This document shows positions 44,995 through 54,312 of a stretch of 64,000 nucleotides of DNA, piece after piece. The stretch spans positions 5,160,501 through 5,224,500 of the forward strand of contig NZ_VCBX02000001.1 in assembly GCF_005938745.2 (NCBI RefSeq), in the 5' to 3' direction. A program made the translations under genes and the position numbers. This stretch comes from Rhodococcus sp. KBS0724 (lineage in GTDB: Bacteria > Actinomycetota > Actinomycetes > Mycobacteriales > Mycobacteriaceae). The first letter of the stretch is position 1. Every line of letters begins with the position of its first letter. A model generated the notes under the pieces. It worked only from the letters and a program-made list of their open reading frames with translations. It had not been told where the DNA came from and ran no database searches.

Positions 44995-46578
44995 TCAACT
45001 CTTCTCCTCTGCGAGATCGGATTCCGCCGCGTACTGCGCCAGCAGAACACGCTCGCGCTCGCGATGCGGGTAGAAGAACGTCACCACCGCGCCGCCGACG
45101 CACACGATGATGATTGCCGCAATGTAGGCCTTGGTATCGCCGTCCAGGAAGGCGCTTTTGGCGGCGGTCATGATCTGATCCGCGTATTGCGGGTAGCGCT
45201 CTGCCAGAACTTCGGCGCTAGAGAACGATTTGGTGAGTGCGGCCTGAGTTTCGGGGGTTACCTGGGATGCTTCCGGCGATGACGAGATCGCATTCCCCAA
45301 CGATTTTGCGTACCCGGCCGTGAGTATTCCACCGAGAATGGACTGCATGATGGCGCCGCCCAGGTCGCGTTGCAGATCCGAGGTACCCGACGCCATACCT
45401 GCGCGGTGTACGGGAACGGACCCGGTGAGGGAACGCGATGCGGGAGTACCGGCCAGGCCGACGCCGATGCCGACAAGCGCGTAGGCGAGCGCGACCTGCC
45501 AGTACTGTGTGCTTTCGTTCCACATGAACAGCGCGACAAACAATCCGAGAACCACAAACAGGTAACCGGAGAGCAGAGTGACGCGGGCGCCGTACCTTTC
45601 GATCATCGTCGCCGACCGCGGCGCAACGATCACCATCGCAACAGCCGCCGGAATGATGGCCGCACCGGCTGCCAGCGTCGAGTAATCGAGCACGTTCTGC
45701 AGGAACTGCTGGCCGATGAACATGGCGCCCATGAGCGAACCGAACACGACCAACCCGCCAACCGCCGCGACCCAGAAGGTGGGGCGAGCGGCTACGTGCA
45801 GGTCGAACAGTGGATTGACAGCGCGTCGTTGTTGCAGGAAGAAACCGATGCCTGCAACCAGCGCGATGGCGCCCAGGACCAACGCCATAGTCCCGGAACC
45901 CTTGACCGGCGCGAAGTTGATGGACAACACCAGCGCCCCGATAAAGACAACGGACACGATTCCGCCGAGATGATCAACCGGATCGGTGGTCTCGTTGACA
46001 TGGGCGGGAACCAGAATCACGGCGCACACCAAAGCCAGAAGAGCCAACGGGAGGGTCACGAAAAAGACCGAGCCCCAATCGAACTTCTCGAGCAATGCTC
46101 CGGACACGATGGGGCCGAGAGCCGAAATTGCGCCACCGATCGCGGACCACATCGCGATCGCCTTTGTCCTCGCCGGCCCAGCCCACAGCGCCGTGATGAT
46201 CGCCAGCGTCGTCGGAAACGCCAGGCCCGCCGAGATACCACCGACGATGCGGGCCGCGAACAACACTTCGAAACCGCCTGCGAACCCCGCGACCAGCGAC
46301 GCCGGAATCGACAACGCCATTCCCGTCACCAGGAGCATCTTGCGGCCGTACCGGTCACCGACGGCACCGAGATACAGGACTGTGCCTGCCAATCCCAGTG
46401 AATATCCGACGGCTATCAGATTGAGTTGTGTCTGACTCGCGTCGAACGCCTTACCGATGTCCGGCAGGGCAACATTGGCCACCGAAAGATTGAGGTTTGC
46501 CACCGCCGCAACCAGGATGAGCGTGCCGAGTACGTAGGTGGCACGATCCGGAGACTTCGACGTGATGTCGTTCGACAT
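44995..46578 (-). CDS. MFS multidrug exporter, DHA2 (14-TM) family
   Basis: 527 residues with about 14 hydrophobic helices. The motif A segment is GAVGDRYGRKMLLV; helix 5 carries the antiporter motif (IGGAISALGPIVSGALLEKFDWGSVFF). This is the EmrB/QacA type of proton-coupled drug exporter. It is followed by azoR on the same strand. No dedicated regulator is adjacent. Confidence 0.88.
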   Translation of the reverse strand: MSNDITSKSPDRATYVLGTLILVAAVANLNLSVANVALPDIGKAFDASQTQLNLIAVGYSLGLAGTVLYLGAVGDRYGRKMLLVTGMALSIPASLVAGFAGGFEVLFAARIVGGISAGLAFPTTLAIITALWAGPARTKAIAMWSAIGGAISALGPIVSGALLEKFDWGSVFFVTLPLALLALVCAVILVPAHVNETTDPVDHLGGIVSVVFIGALVLSINFAPVKGSGTMALVLGAIALVAGIGFFLQQRRAVNPLFDLHVAARPTFWVAAVGGLVVFGSLMGAMFIGQQFLQNVLDYSTLAAGAAIIPAAVAMVIVAPRSATMIERYGARVTLLSGYLFVVLGLFVALFMWNESTQYWQVALAYALVGIGVGLAGTPASRSLTGSVPVHRAGMASGTSDLQRDLGGAIMQSILGGILTAGYAKSLGNAISSSPEASQVTPETQAALTKSFSSAEVLAERYPQYADQIMTAAKSAFLDGDTKAYIAAIIIVCVGGAVVTFFYPHRERERVLLAQYAAESDLAEEKS

Positions 46579-46682
46579 AGGGCTGCTCCCAACGAGGCCG
46601 AATCCGAACCAGGCATTTTGTCCGGATCATTCCGAACTCAACATAGATCCGTCAGCTCGGTCCCGCAGGACGAATGACATCC

Positions 46683-48155
46683 CTATTCGGCCACGATTTC
46701 CGCGAGGACACCTTCCGCACTACGCGCTGCGACCTGACACGCTCTGGCTGTGAACTGATCGAACAGTGGGTGCGAGGACAATGTGCGCCACCGGTGAGCT
46801 GCGTCCGCAGCCTGGACTCGCTGAGCATCCAGGCTCTCCCCTTCAGCCGTCCCCAAGCGGTCGTGCGTCCTGATTCCATGGCCGCCGATCACTCTCTGCA
46901 ACGCAGCGAGATCCGGCGACGACAGATCGGTGTGCACCGATCCGAGTCGCCCGAGCAGTCGTAGTTCCCGAAAACCGTGCACATCGGCGAGGAGTCGCGC
47001 CGCTGCCGCCGCTATCGGTGCGATGTTCTCGCGGGGGTTGCGTTCGAGCAGACGGCTCAGTGTTACCAGCGCTGTATGGGATTTGAGTTGGTCCGCGCGC
47101 TGTCCGAACTGAACATCGATCACGCGGCGCAACTCGTCCAATCCACTGCGCTGGAGCAATTCCGCTGCCAGCGTGGGAGAATCACCGACGCCCAACTTGA
47201 CGGACGTCACCGCCAGACGAATCCCGAACAGCCCGAACCGTTCCACCAACTGAGCCCGCATCGCCGCATCAACCGGCAGCGAACTGTCTTCCCGGACAAA
47301 ACGATCCGCCGACAGCATCGCCGAGCTCAGATCAGCTGCAGGCACCTCGGCGAGCATCGAGAACGCGGCGAACTCGCTCTGCCGCAAAGTGCGGGCAGCC
47401 AGGGCCAACAGTCCGGCAACCGGAACCACCGACTGGCACAGGCCCGAACGGCCGAGTTCCTCGGCGAACCGTCCCGCCACATCTTCGGCCGACGCCATCG
47501 CGTCCAGTCGGCCGGCGCCCACTTCGTCGGCGCGCGAGAGCACACCGATTACGCCCAGCGGACCTGATTCACCACCGACATGTTCGGAAACCTTCGTCAA
47601 AAACTGCAGGTCAGTCGCATTCAGTGCCCGCAGCAAATACACGACGGCATCAGCGCCCGGCACCCCGTCGTCGGGAACGAGTGCTTTCCACGTCCGGGCC
47701 GAGACGTCTGTGGACAGCGACGACGTGCCGGGAGTATCGATGATCGTCATGCGCGCCAGCGCCGACGACGGCCACTCCACGTCGATTCGATCGACGATCT
47801 CGGACGTGCGCTGTCCCAGATCGAACGTCAACCGGCCGCTGTTTCGTGCCACCGGTATGTTGAAATCCGTGCCGCTGGAGTCGGTCGCACTGACCTTCGG
47901 CGTCGTGCCGTTTCGATACCAGGTGACGACTCGCGTGCATTCTGTTGCATCTGTCGGCGCAATATCCTGCCCGACAAGAGAATTGAGTAGCGTGGACTTG
48001 CCGGCTTTGAGCGACCCCGCCAGAGCGACCCGCAGCGGTTCGTCCAACCGCGCGGCGCACTCGTCGAGTTGAGCGCACAGGTCCGGGTTGTCGGCGAATA
48101 GTCCTCGTGCCTGCGCGATCAACACGCGCGCCGACTCCGTAGCAGCACCATTCAT
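46683..48155 (-). CDS. iniC: Dynamin-like GTPase, IniC-type
   Basis: 490 residues. The P-loop is GSLKAGKS (47-54), switch/G3 is IIDTPGTSS and G4 is LSRADEVGAG. A helical C-terminal region follows. It corresponds to IniC, the third gene of the isoniazid-induced iniBAC operon of mycobacteria. Its start overlaps the iniA stop (ATGA), so the two GTPases are made together, as expected for a membrane-remodelling pair. No membrane helix is obvious in IniC. Confidence 0.85.
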   Translation of the reverse strand: MNGAATESARVLIAQARGLFADNPDLCAQLDECAARLDEPLRVALAGSLKAGKSTLLNSLVGQDIAPTDATECTRVVTWYRNGTTPKVSATDSSGTDFNIPVARNSGRLTFDLGQRTSEIVDRIDVEWPSSALARMTIIDTPGTSSLSTDVSARTWKALVPDDGVPGADAVVYLLRALNATDLQFLTKVSEHVGGESGPLGVIGVLSRADEVGAGRLDAMASAEDVAGRFAEELGRSGLCQSVVPVAGLLALAARTLRQSEFAAFSMLAEVPAADLSSAMLSADRFVREDSSLPVDAAMRAQLVERFGLFGIRLAVTSVKLGVGDSPTLAAELLQRSGLDELRRVIDVQFGQRADQLKSHTALVTLSRLLERNPRENIAPIAAAAARLLADVHGFRELRLLGRLGSVHTDLSSPDLAALQRVIGGHGIRTHDRLGTAEGESLDAQRVQAADAAHRWRTLSSHPLFDQFTARACQVAARSAEGVLAEIVAE

Positions 48156-50026
48156 GCTCTGACCTCAGCTTTCCGCGAGCTGACCGCGTGCACTCGCTCG
48201 CCGACCAACGATCCGGCCAGCGTGTTCAATTCGTCTGCCGCCCGCAGATTCTCCTCGAGCTGAGCGATGCGTCCCGCCCGCTCACTCGATTCCAATTTTG
48301 CGGCTTCCTGCGTCGCCCGCAACGATTCGTTGATCGAGCGCAAAGCCTGCTCGGCGATGTCGGTGAAATGATCGCGCAAGAGTCGCTGAACTAACCGGAG
48401 CCGGTCCTTCGATTCCTTGCCTACTTGGAAGCTCACGTCGTCCGCGTACCGCCTGATCGCCGATTTTGCATCGGCCCTACGCTTCAGCACTTGCGTTTGC
48501 TTGTCTTCGCGATAAGCCTTGGTGCCGAGCAGAACTCCGGCGCCGATCGAGATCGGATTCACCAGCGCCATACCCATCATCGTGGTGATCAGCCCGAACA
48601 TCAGGACGCCGCCGTACGAACCGCGCATTCCCACAAGAACTTTCTGCGTGATGCCGATACGGCCCGATTCGAGATCCGACAGCGCGGCAACGGGTTCGAG
48701 GAAGGCATCGGTGTCGGCAAGGTCGATCTGCGGTAGTGCCACGTCACCGGTTTCGGCGAAGTGTTCGGCCACTACCTCCGCCAACCACTGAGCGCGATCG
48801 TGCGCCCACACGAAGTTGTCGCCGATGGCCGTTGCGATTTCTTGCTCCAGCCAGGTCCCGACAGCATCCCAGTCCTTGCCCGGGTCACACTCGTCGACGG
48901 TTTCCTCGGCCGCTCTGGTGACGCGGCGCAAACGGTCACGCAGGTCGTGATCGATATCTGCAGCGAGATCGGCGATTCCGTCACCGAGGCTTTGCTGCCA
49001 GCGGGAAGTCTTCTTGTGCAGTTCTTCTGCCACTTCCCTGGCCCGATGCAACCCGGCCACGGCCGCCTGCGCGGTCGACGGATCACGGAGCGCCGCAAGC
49101 TCACTGCCCATTTCCAGCGACAAGTGGGCGGCAATCGACCGCACGTCCATCACCACCGCTCGCCGCGTATTTGCCTCGGCCCGGGCAACAACCTTGTCCC
49201 GCAAGAACTGATAGAGGTCGGGAAATCCGGATTCCGCATCGAGTTCTCGATCATCCAAGCGCAGCGCATGTGATCGCAGGACCGAAGATATCGGAATCAG
49301 CGGAAGCTCGAGGCCCGCCCGGTGCAGATGACCCTGATTTGCGTCGACGATCTGTCGCCAATGCGGGTACAGGTCCGTCTTGCTGACGAGGCCCGCGACA
49401 ACGGGGCACAGATTCAGGACCTGCCTGATGAACGCGACTTCGGGTTCCGTGAACTCCGCGCTGGAATCCGAGAGCACCAGCACCGCATCGGCCGAGGTAA
49501 TCAAGCCCAAAGTTCCAGCAGCATGCGGATTTCCGTGACCTCCGACGCCCGGCGTATCGATGAAGACCAGCCCGTCGGCCAACAGTGGGCTCGGCACGAA
49601 GACGTCGATGCGAAGAACCTCACGCCCATCGGCACGTGCTGTTGTCGGCGTAATGCCGAGCAGCTCGTCGAGCGGCAGCGGAACTCGCCGAGGTTCACCA
49701 CCAGGTTCGGCGAGAACCAGCTCTGCGCCAGCAGTTTCCCCGTATTGAACTACCGTTGCGACGGCCGTTGTCTCGTCGTCTCCGACAGAGCACACGTCGC
49801 AACCGAGCAAAGAATTCACGAACTGGCTCTTGCCCTGATTGAGCGGACCGACAACAACGATGCGAATCCGGGGATCGGTGACCCGCACCTGCGCACTCTC
49901 GACGCGTGCGACCAGATCGGAACGATCGAGATCTCGCGCAAGCACCGCTGTTCGATCGAGCAACGACGCGGCCGCCGACGCGACGCGCGCCTTGCGACTG
50001 CTGACCTGATCCGCTGCAGTTTCCAT
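48152..50026 (-). CDS. iniA: Dynamin-like GTPase, IniA-type
   Basis: 624 residues from the ATG at 50026. The P-loop is GPLNQGKS (60-67), G3 is FIDTPGVGG and G4 is VSKTDLY. The rest is the helical stalk, interrupted by a hydrophobic segment (LMFGLITTMMGMALVNPIS, about 470-500) that should insert in the membrane like the tip of bacterial dynamins. Mycobacterial IniA is a membrane-fissioning dynamin linked to tolerance of envelope-active drugs. It is between iniB and iniC; a 14-bp hairpin separates it from iniB. Confidence 0.87.
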   Translation of the reverse strand: METAADQVSSRKARVASAAASLLDRTAVLARDLDRSDLVARVESAQVRVTDPRIRIVVVGPLNQGKSQFVNSLLGCDVCSVGDDETTAVATVVQYGETAGAELVLAEPGGEPRRVPLPLDELLGITPTTARADGREVLRIDVFVPSPLLADGLVFIDTPGVGGHGNPHAAGTLGLITSADAVLVLSDSSAEFTEPEVAFIRQVLNLCPVVAGLVSKTDLYPHWRQIVDANQGHLHRAGLELPLIPISSVLRSHALRLDDRELDAESGFPDLYQFLRDKVVARAEANTRRAVVMDVRSIAAHLSLEMGSELAALRDPSTAQAAVAGLHRAREVAEELHKKTSRWQQSLGDGIADLAADIDHDLRDRLRRVTRAAEETVDECDPGKDWDAVGTWLEQEIATAIGDNFVWAHDRAQWLAEVVAEHFAETGDVALPQIDLADTDAFLEPVAALSDLESGRIGITQKVLVGMRGSYGGVLMFGLITTMMGMALVNPISIGAGVLLGTKAYREDKQTQVLKRRADAKSAIRRYADDVSFQVGKESKDRLRLVQRLLRDHFTDIAEQALRSINESLRATQEAAKLESSERAGRIAQLEENLRAADELNTLAGSLVGERVHAVSSRKAEVRA

Positions 50027-50059
50027 GTGCTCCGTCAACTCGCAGTTCTTCCGATTCGG

Positions 50060-50102
50060 CAATTCCGGCCCTGCACGCTTAGCGCGCACAGGGCCGGAAT
50101 TG
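50060..50102 (-). terminator. Hairpin between iniB and iniA
   Basis: CAATTCCGGCCCTG (50060-50073) and its exact complement (50089-50102) flank a 15-base loop. It sits 30 bases beyond the iniB stop and 34 bases before the iniA ATG. No T-run follows on the minus strand. It could be a partial terminator or an mRNA stabiliser that sets a high iniB to low iniAC ratio. Confidence 0.6.
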
Positions 50103-50132
50103 TTACATCAGTCCGTTTCCGTGCCCGTCGAT

Positions 50133-52367
50133 TCAGGGATGCAGGTTGTCGAACACTGCCAGCGGATCGACATGCTCGACGACCTCTGCAACCGAGTCCG
50201 GAGCGAACAACGACTCCGAGGAATCAGCACCAAGGGAGCTGGTCGATCCGGTCCCGAATGCGTCACTGGCGTCGATCGACGACCAGGGATTAGTCGAGCC
50301 ACCGTCGAACGAGCCACCGAGGGCTCCGTCCAATGAACCACCGAGTGCACCTGAACCGTCGAGTGCGCCCCCAAGCGAACCACCGATCTGCGTCGCCGCA
50401 TCAGTCACCGCGTCGAGGCCGGCTGCTGCGTCGAGACCGGCACCTGCGTCAAGGACACCACCAACCGTCGAGTTCAGGCCGGCGCTGATCCCGCCGATGT
50501 CCAGCCCTTCGGCGGAGATACCTCCGAGATCGAGTGCAGGCAGATCAGCGCTGACGGAACCGAGGTTCACAGCCCCCAGGTCGAGGTTGGGCAGGGTTGC
50601 GCCGATCGAACCGGTATCGAAGCCGCCGGCGTTCAGTGCTGCATCCAACGAGGCGCCAAGCCCTGCGACGGCGTCGCCGCCGATTACCGAACCCGCGGAT
50701 CCGTTCAACACGCCGCCGAGTGCGCCGCCGAGGTCTGCCCCTACCGATCCTCCGCCGCCCAGAGCGCCGGACAACACTGTGGAAAGCTCGGTTCCGAGAT
50801 CTGCGCTTCCGCCGAGCACGGCGTCGAGGTCGAGTCCGCCGCCGAGAGCTAGAGCCGAATCCAGAGCACCAGCCAACGCTGCTTCTACCCCGGTGTCGAG
50901 GCTGCCGCCCACTCCCAGTGCGCTGGTGAGCGCCCCGCTGAGCACGGCGCCGAGATCAAGATCGCCGGCCAGCCCGGTCAGTGCGCTGACGTCTGTCAGG
51001 GCTCCCAGAGTGCCGCCGAGCGATGCTCCGAGGTCGGTGCCGATCGATCCGCCTGCCGCCAGTGCGGTGGACAGCGCAGCGCTCAGGTCGCCGCCGAGGT
51101 CGATCCCGCCACCTAGTGCCACTGCCGATTCCAGTGCGCCGGACAGGCTTGCACCCAGTCCACCACCGAGAGCGAGGAGTCCGTCGAGGCTTCCGGCACC
51201 GTCGAGCACTCCGCCGAGTGCCAGGCCGAGATCCGTACCGATGTCTCCGCCGACCGCGAACACCGGAGCCAATGCACCGGAAAGCCCCGCCGCCAAGTCC
51301 AGCCCGCCCGCTGCCGCAATTGCAGCGTCGAAGGCCGCACCCAACTCGGTCGTCAGAGATCCACCCACCCCGAGTGCCCCACTCAGAGCCGCGCTGATCT
51401 GCGCTCCAAGGTCGAGAACTCCTTCCAGGTCAACAGCCGATCCGAGCCCGAGACCAGCTTCGATGACGCCACCAAAAGCAGCTCCGAGCTGCGCGCTGAT
51501 ATCACCGCCGAATCCGAGGGCTGCACCCAGAGCACCGGCAAAATCACCGGCGACGTCAATCCCACCGCCCAGTGCCAAGGCCGATTCCAGTGCGCCGGAC
51601 AAGCCGGCGCCCAATCCACCACCGAGAGCGAGGAGACCCTCGAGGCTTCCGGCACCGTCGAGCACTCCGCCGAGTGCCAAGCCGAGGTTCGCGCCGATGT
51701 CTCCACCAATCGCGAACACCGGAGCCAATGCACCGGAAAGCCCGGCCGCCAAGTCCAGTCCACCGGCTGCGGCAATCGCAGCGTTCAGGGCCGCACCCAA
51801 CTCGGCCGTCAGAGATCCACCCACCCCAAGTGCCCCACTCAGAGCCGCACTGAGCTGCGCTCCGACGTCGAGAACTCCCCCGAGATCAACAGCCGAGCCG
51901 AGCCCGAGACCAGCTTCGATGACGCCACCAAGAGCAGCTCCGAGTTGCCCGCTGATGTCACCGCCGATCGCGAGGGCTGCGCTCAGTGCGGCGGCAAAAT
52001 CACCGGCAACATCTATCCCACCACCGAACTCACCACCGAGTGCTCCGCCGAGACCCAGTCCGGCTCCCGCTCCGAGACCGACGCTGCCTCCCAGTCCGAG
52101 GCCCGCGCCCAGTCCGCCGCCAAGACTGCCGCCGATTGCTCCGGCTGCCTGCGTTCCGGCGTTGACAATCGCGGACAGGTCGGCGCCCGCTCCGGCAAAA
52201 AGTCCGGACTCGGCAACAAGTGGTGCAACGGCGACGATGTCGGCGGGACTCACTTCGCACAGGCCTGCTGCGTTGAGTGCTGCGACGGGATTTGCGCAGT
52301 ACTGAGCGGCTGCCTCGTCGTCACGCAACAGACCGAGAATGAATTCGAGTACGGCATTGGTAGCCAT
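50133..52367 (-). CDS. iniB: IniB-type Gly/Ala-rich repeat protein
   Basis: 744 residues from the ATG at 52367 (AGGAG upstream); an upstream in-frame start at 52499 is not typical. Residues 1-56 (AVLEFILGLLRDDEAAAQYC, NPVAALNAAGLCEVSP) match the IniB N-terminal domain. Most of the rest is Gly/Ala/Leu-rich with strong internal repeats: residues 115-266 and 267-418 are near-identical 152-residue copies, with a decayed third start after 419. The C-terminus (about 690-744) is non-repetitive and acidic. The size exceeds mycobacterial IniB (about 480 residues). No signal peptide is seen. It is first in the iniBAC operon. Confidence 0.87.
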   Translation of the reverse strand: MATNAVLEFILGLLRDDEAAAQYCANPVAALNAAGLCEVSPADIVAVAPLVAESGLFAGAGADLSAIVNAGTQAAGAIGGSLGGGLGAGLGLGGSVGLGAGAGLGLGGALGGEFGGGIDVAGDFAAALSAALAIGGDISGQLGAALGGVIEAGLGLGSAVDLGGVLDVGAQLSAALSGALGVGGSLTAELGAALNAAIAAAGGLDLAAGLSGALAPVFAIGGDIGANLGLALGGVLDGAGSLEGLLALGGGLGAGLSGALESALALGGGIDVAGDFAGALGAALGFGGDISAQLGAAFGGVIEAGLGLGSAVDLEGVLDLGAQISAALSGALGVGGSLTTELGAAFDAAIAAAGGLDLAAGLSGALAPVFAVGGDIGTDLGLALGGVLDGAGSLDGLLALGGGLGASLSGALESAVALGGGIDLGGDLSAALSTALAAGGSIGTDLGASLGGTLGALTDVSALTGLAGDLDLGAVLSGALTSALGVGGSLDTGVEAALAGALDSALALGGGLDLDAVLGGSADLGTELSTVLSGALGGGGSVGADLGGALGGVLNGSAGSVIGGDAVAGLGASLDAALNAGGFDTGSIGATLPNLDLGAVNLGSVSADLPALDLGGISAEGLDIGGISAGLNSTVGGVLDAGAGLDAAAGLDAVTDAATQIGGSLGGALDGSGALGGSLDGALGGSFDGGSTNPWSSIDASDAFGTGSTSSLGADSSESLFAPDSVAEVVEHVDPLAVFDNLHP
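51114..52025. repeat. iniB: Tandem 456-bp duplication inside iniB
   Basis: Two in-frame units, 51570-52025 and 51114-51569, encode copies of a 152-residue segment that begins GGGIDVAGDF in both. Differences are scattered substitutions, with no change of length between the two units. Confidence 0.9.
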
Positions 52368-52532
52368 GATGGGTTCTCCTGAAATCTTGGTGAGTATCGC
52401 GGTTCGAGCGGATGATGCTTCGCTGCATGCGAATCGACTGCCCTCAACGCTAAGTCGGTCGAGTGCGAAGCCCAACGGGGAACACCCCCACTCCTGCACC
52501 TGATCGCAGACAGCTTCCCCCGGTATCGGCGT

Positions 52533-52568
52533 TAGGGGATTTCCCTCGGATAGGGGATCGCTCCCCTA
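52533..52568. promoter_or_regulatory. TAGGGGA repeats in the divergent iniB / Hsp70-like promoter
   Basis: TAGGGGAT occurs at 52533-52540 and again at 52551-52558. The second copy is part of a perfect dyad TAGGGGA-tcgc-TCCCCTA (52551-52568). The 306-base divergent region between iniB (start 52367) and the Hsp70-like gene (start 52674) holds nothing else recognisable. A lone TCCCCTA half-site recurs at 57963-57969, before the first S1 peptidase. A shared regulator, perhaps the LuxR-type protein, is a reasonable guess. Confidence 0.5.
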
Positions 52569-52673
52569 CTTCGCATCGCGGAGCGTCGGGAAGTAACAAA
52601 ACCGTCCTACATCCCGACATTGCAGACAACTGCGACGGGCGTTCGACAATCCACTACCGAGGAGTTCACTTTC

Positions 52674-54296
52674 ATGGAGGCAGGGCTCGGCATCGGTATC
52701 GGCTCGACAACTCTGGTGGCCGTCGTCGACAACCCCGACGACGCCGCCACAATCTCCCGGCGGACCGTGCGGAGCGAATGCGTCGTTCAACTCGACCCGA
52801 GCAGTGTCTTCACCGATTTCGTGGAGCGCGTAGGCGACCCAGTTCCACTGTTCGCCGCTGACGGGACCCCACATCGCGGCGAGGACCTCACGGCAGTGGC
52901 TGTTACGACGCTGATGCGCGACGCTCTCGCTGATCAGGACCGACCAAGCCACGTTGTCATCGCCCATCCTGCCTGGTGGAGCCGCCATGCAGTATCAGCC
53001 TTGGAAAAGTCCCTGTCTACCAGGATGATTCATGACAACACACCGGTAGACACAACATTGGTCGCCGAGCCGATCGCCGTGGCGGACTGGTTGCGCACGT
53101 CCGGTCACCCCGATTCAGATGGACTCACCGTTGTCTTCGATCTGGGTGCCAGATCACTCGACGTCACGGTGGTGACGACTACCGGCGGAAGTGCCACGAT
53201 CGTCGGCAAATCCCTGCACTCCGACGACATCGGCGGAGACGAGTTCGACCATCTTGTCACCAGGCATCTGCTCACCGAACTCGATCACTATGCGCAGATC
53301 GATACGTCCGCCCCGGAAACTCTCGACGCGTTGACAGCGCTTCGTGGCCACGCCCGCGAAGCCAAGGAAACACTGTCGTTCGAGACCGAAACGGTTGTCC
53401 ACGTTGACCTTCCCGGCGGATCCCACAACCTACGGCTTGTCCGCTCTGAACTCGAAGATCTACTCCGTCCGGCGATCACACGATCGGTTGCCTTGGTACA
53501 CGAGGTGATGCGATCAGCCGGTGTCGAGTCGAACGACGTCAGTCACGTTGTTCTCGCGGGCGGCAGCTCGTCCATCCCACTGGTCGCGGAACTGTTGTCG
53601 TCCGAACTCCGGGTACCGATGATCGCCGCACCGGATCCGCAATCCTGCGCAGCGGCCGGAGCCGCAACTCGCGCAACCGAAATCGGGAGTACTGAGACTG
53701 CCGTCAAACAAACGCTGCCGAAACCTGTTCCGGTTCCAGCATTCTCGACGCCGATTGTTGTCGTTTCGGACCCCGAGGCCACATCGGCGGCACGACGCTC
53801 GTCCCGCGTAGGCATTGTCGCGGCTGTCGTCGGCGCGTGTGTGATCCTCGCGGCAGGTGGTCTCGGAATCGGCACCGCCGTGGACAAGATCAAGCCCGCT
53901 TCGAGTTCCGCCGACCCGAGTATCGAATCCTCTACTTCCGCAACAACGTCCAACGCAACAGCGCCATCGGGCACCGAAGCTGTCGCTGACGCCGTGCCGT
54001 CGACAGGCGGGGCCGTCGCCATCACCGGGTCACTCGCCCCCGGCACCCGGTCTGTTGGCGTTGCAACGACAGCCGGAACGGTTGCACCCGCCGCACCAGC
54101 CGCCGCGGAACCGACTGCTGCGGCGCAACCGGGCAGCGATCCCACGAACTCACAGCAGACTGTCGACGCCGGTCCGCCATTTCAGATCCCGCAGGTCCCG
54201 GCATTCGAAGTTCCGCAGCTCCCCGTTGTCGTCGCGCCACAATTGCCTGACCAACTGACGTTGCCCACGGCCATCCCGCGCTTTCCCGTCGGATAG
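52674..54296 (+). CDS. Membrane-anchored Hsp70-like protein
   Basis: 540 residues from the ATG at 52674, 9 bases after GAGGAG. Residues 1-340 are an Hsp70/actin-type ATPase: phosphate 1 GLGIGIGSTT, phosphate 2 FDLGARSLDVTVV (156-163 core, altered from DLGGGTFD) and adenosine motif VVLAGGSSSIPLV (292-304). In place of the substrate-binding domain there is a membrane helix (about 379-401), then an Ala/Pro/Thr-rich extracytoplasmic tail ending in a PQ/PV-rich stretch. It is divergent from iniB and 16 bases upstream of the LuxR-type regulator gene. Function is unknown; an envelope sensor or scaffold is inferred. Confidence 0.85.
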   Translation: MEAGLGIGIGSTTLVAVVDNPDDAATISRRTVRSECVVQLDPSSVFTDFVERVGDPVPLFAADGTPHRGEDLTAVAVTTLMRDALADQDRPSHVVIAHPAWWSRHAVSALEKSLSTRMIHDNTPVDTTLVAEPIAVADWLRTSGHPDSDGLTVVFDLGARSLDVTVVTTTGGSATIVGKSLHSDDIGGDEFDHLVTRHLLTELDHYAQIDTSAPETLDALTALRGHAREAKETLSFETETVVHVDLPGGSHNLRLVRSELEDLLRPAITRSVALVHEVMRSAGVESNDVSHVVLAGGSSSIPLVAELLSSELRVPMIAAPDPQSCAAAGAATRATEIGSTETAVKQTLPKPVPVPAFSTPIVVVSDPEATSAARRSSRVGIVAAVVGACVILAAGGLGIGTAVDKIKPASSSADPSIESSTSATTSNATAPSGTEAVADAVPSTGGAVAITGSLAPGTRSVGVATTAGTVAPAAPAAAEPTAAAQPGSDPTNSQQTVDAGPPFQIPQVPAFEVPQLPVVVAPQLPDQLTLPTAIPRFPVG

Positions 54297-54312
54297 TCGG
54301 GGCGTTCTTATC

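Noticed and set aside
50146..52305. A 719-residue Pro/Ser/Ala-rich open frame on the plus strand
   Set aside because: It is the complement of the Gly/Ala-rich iniB gene. Its composition follows from the iniB repeats and it has no ribosome site or known motif.
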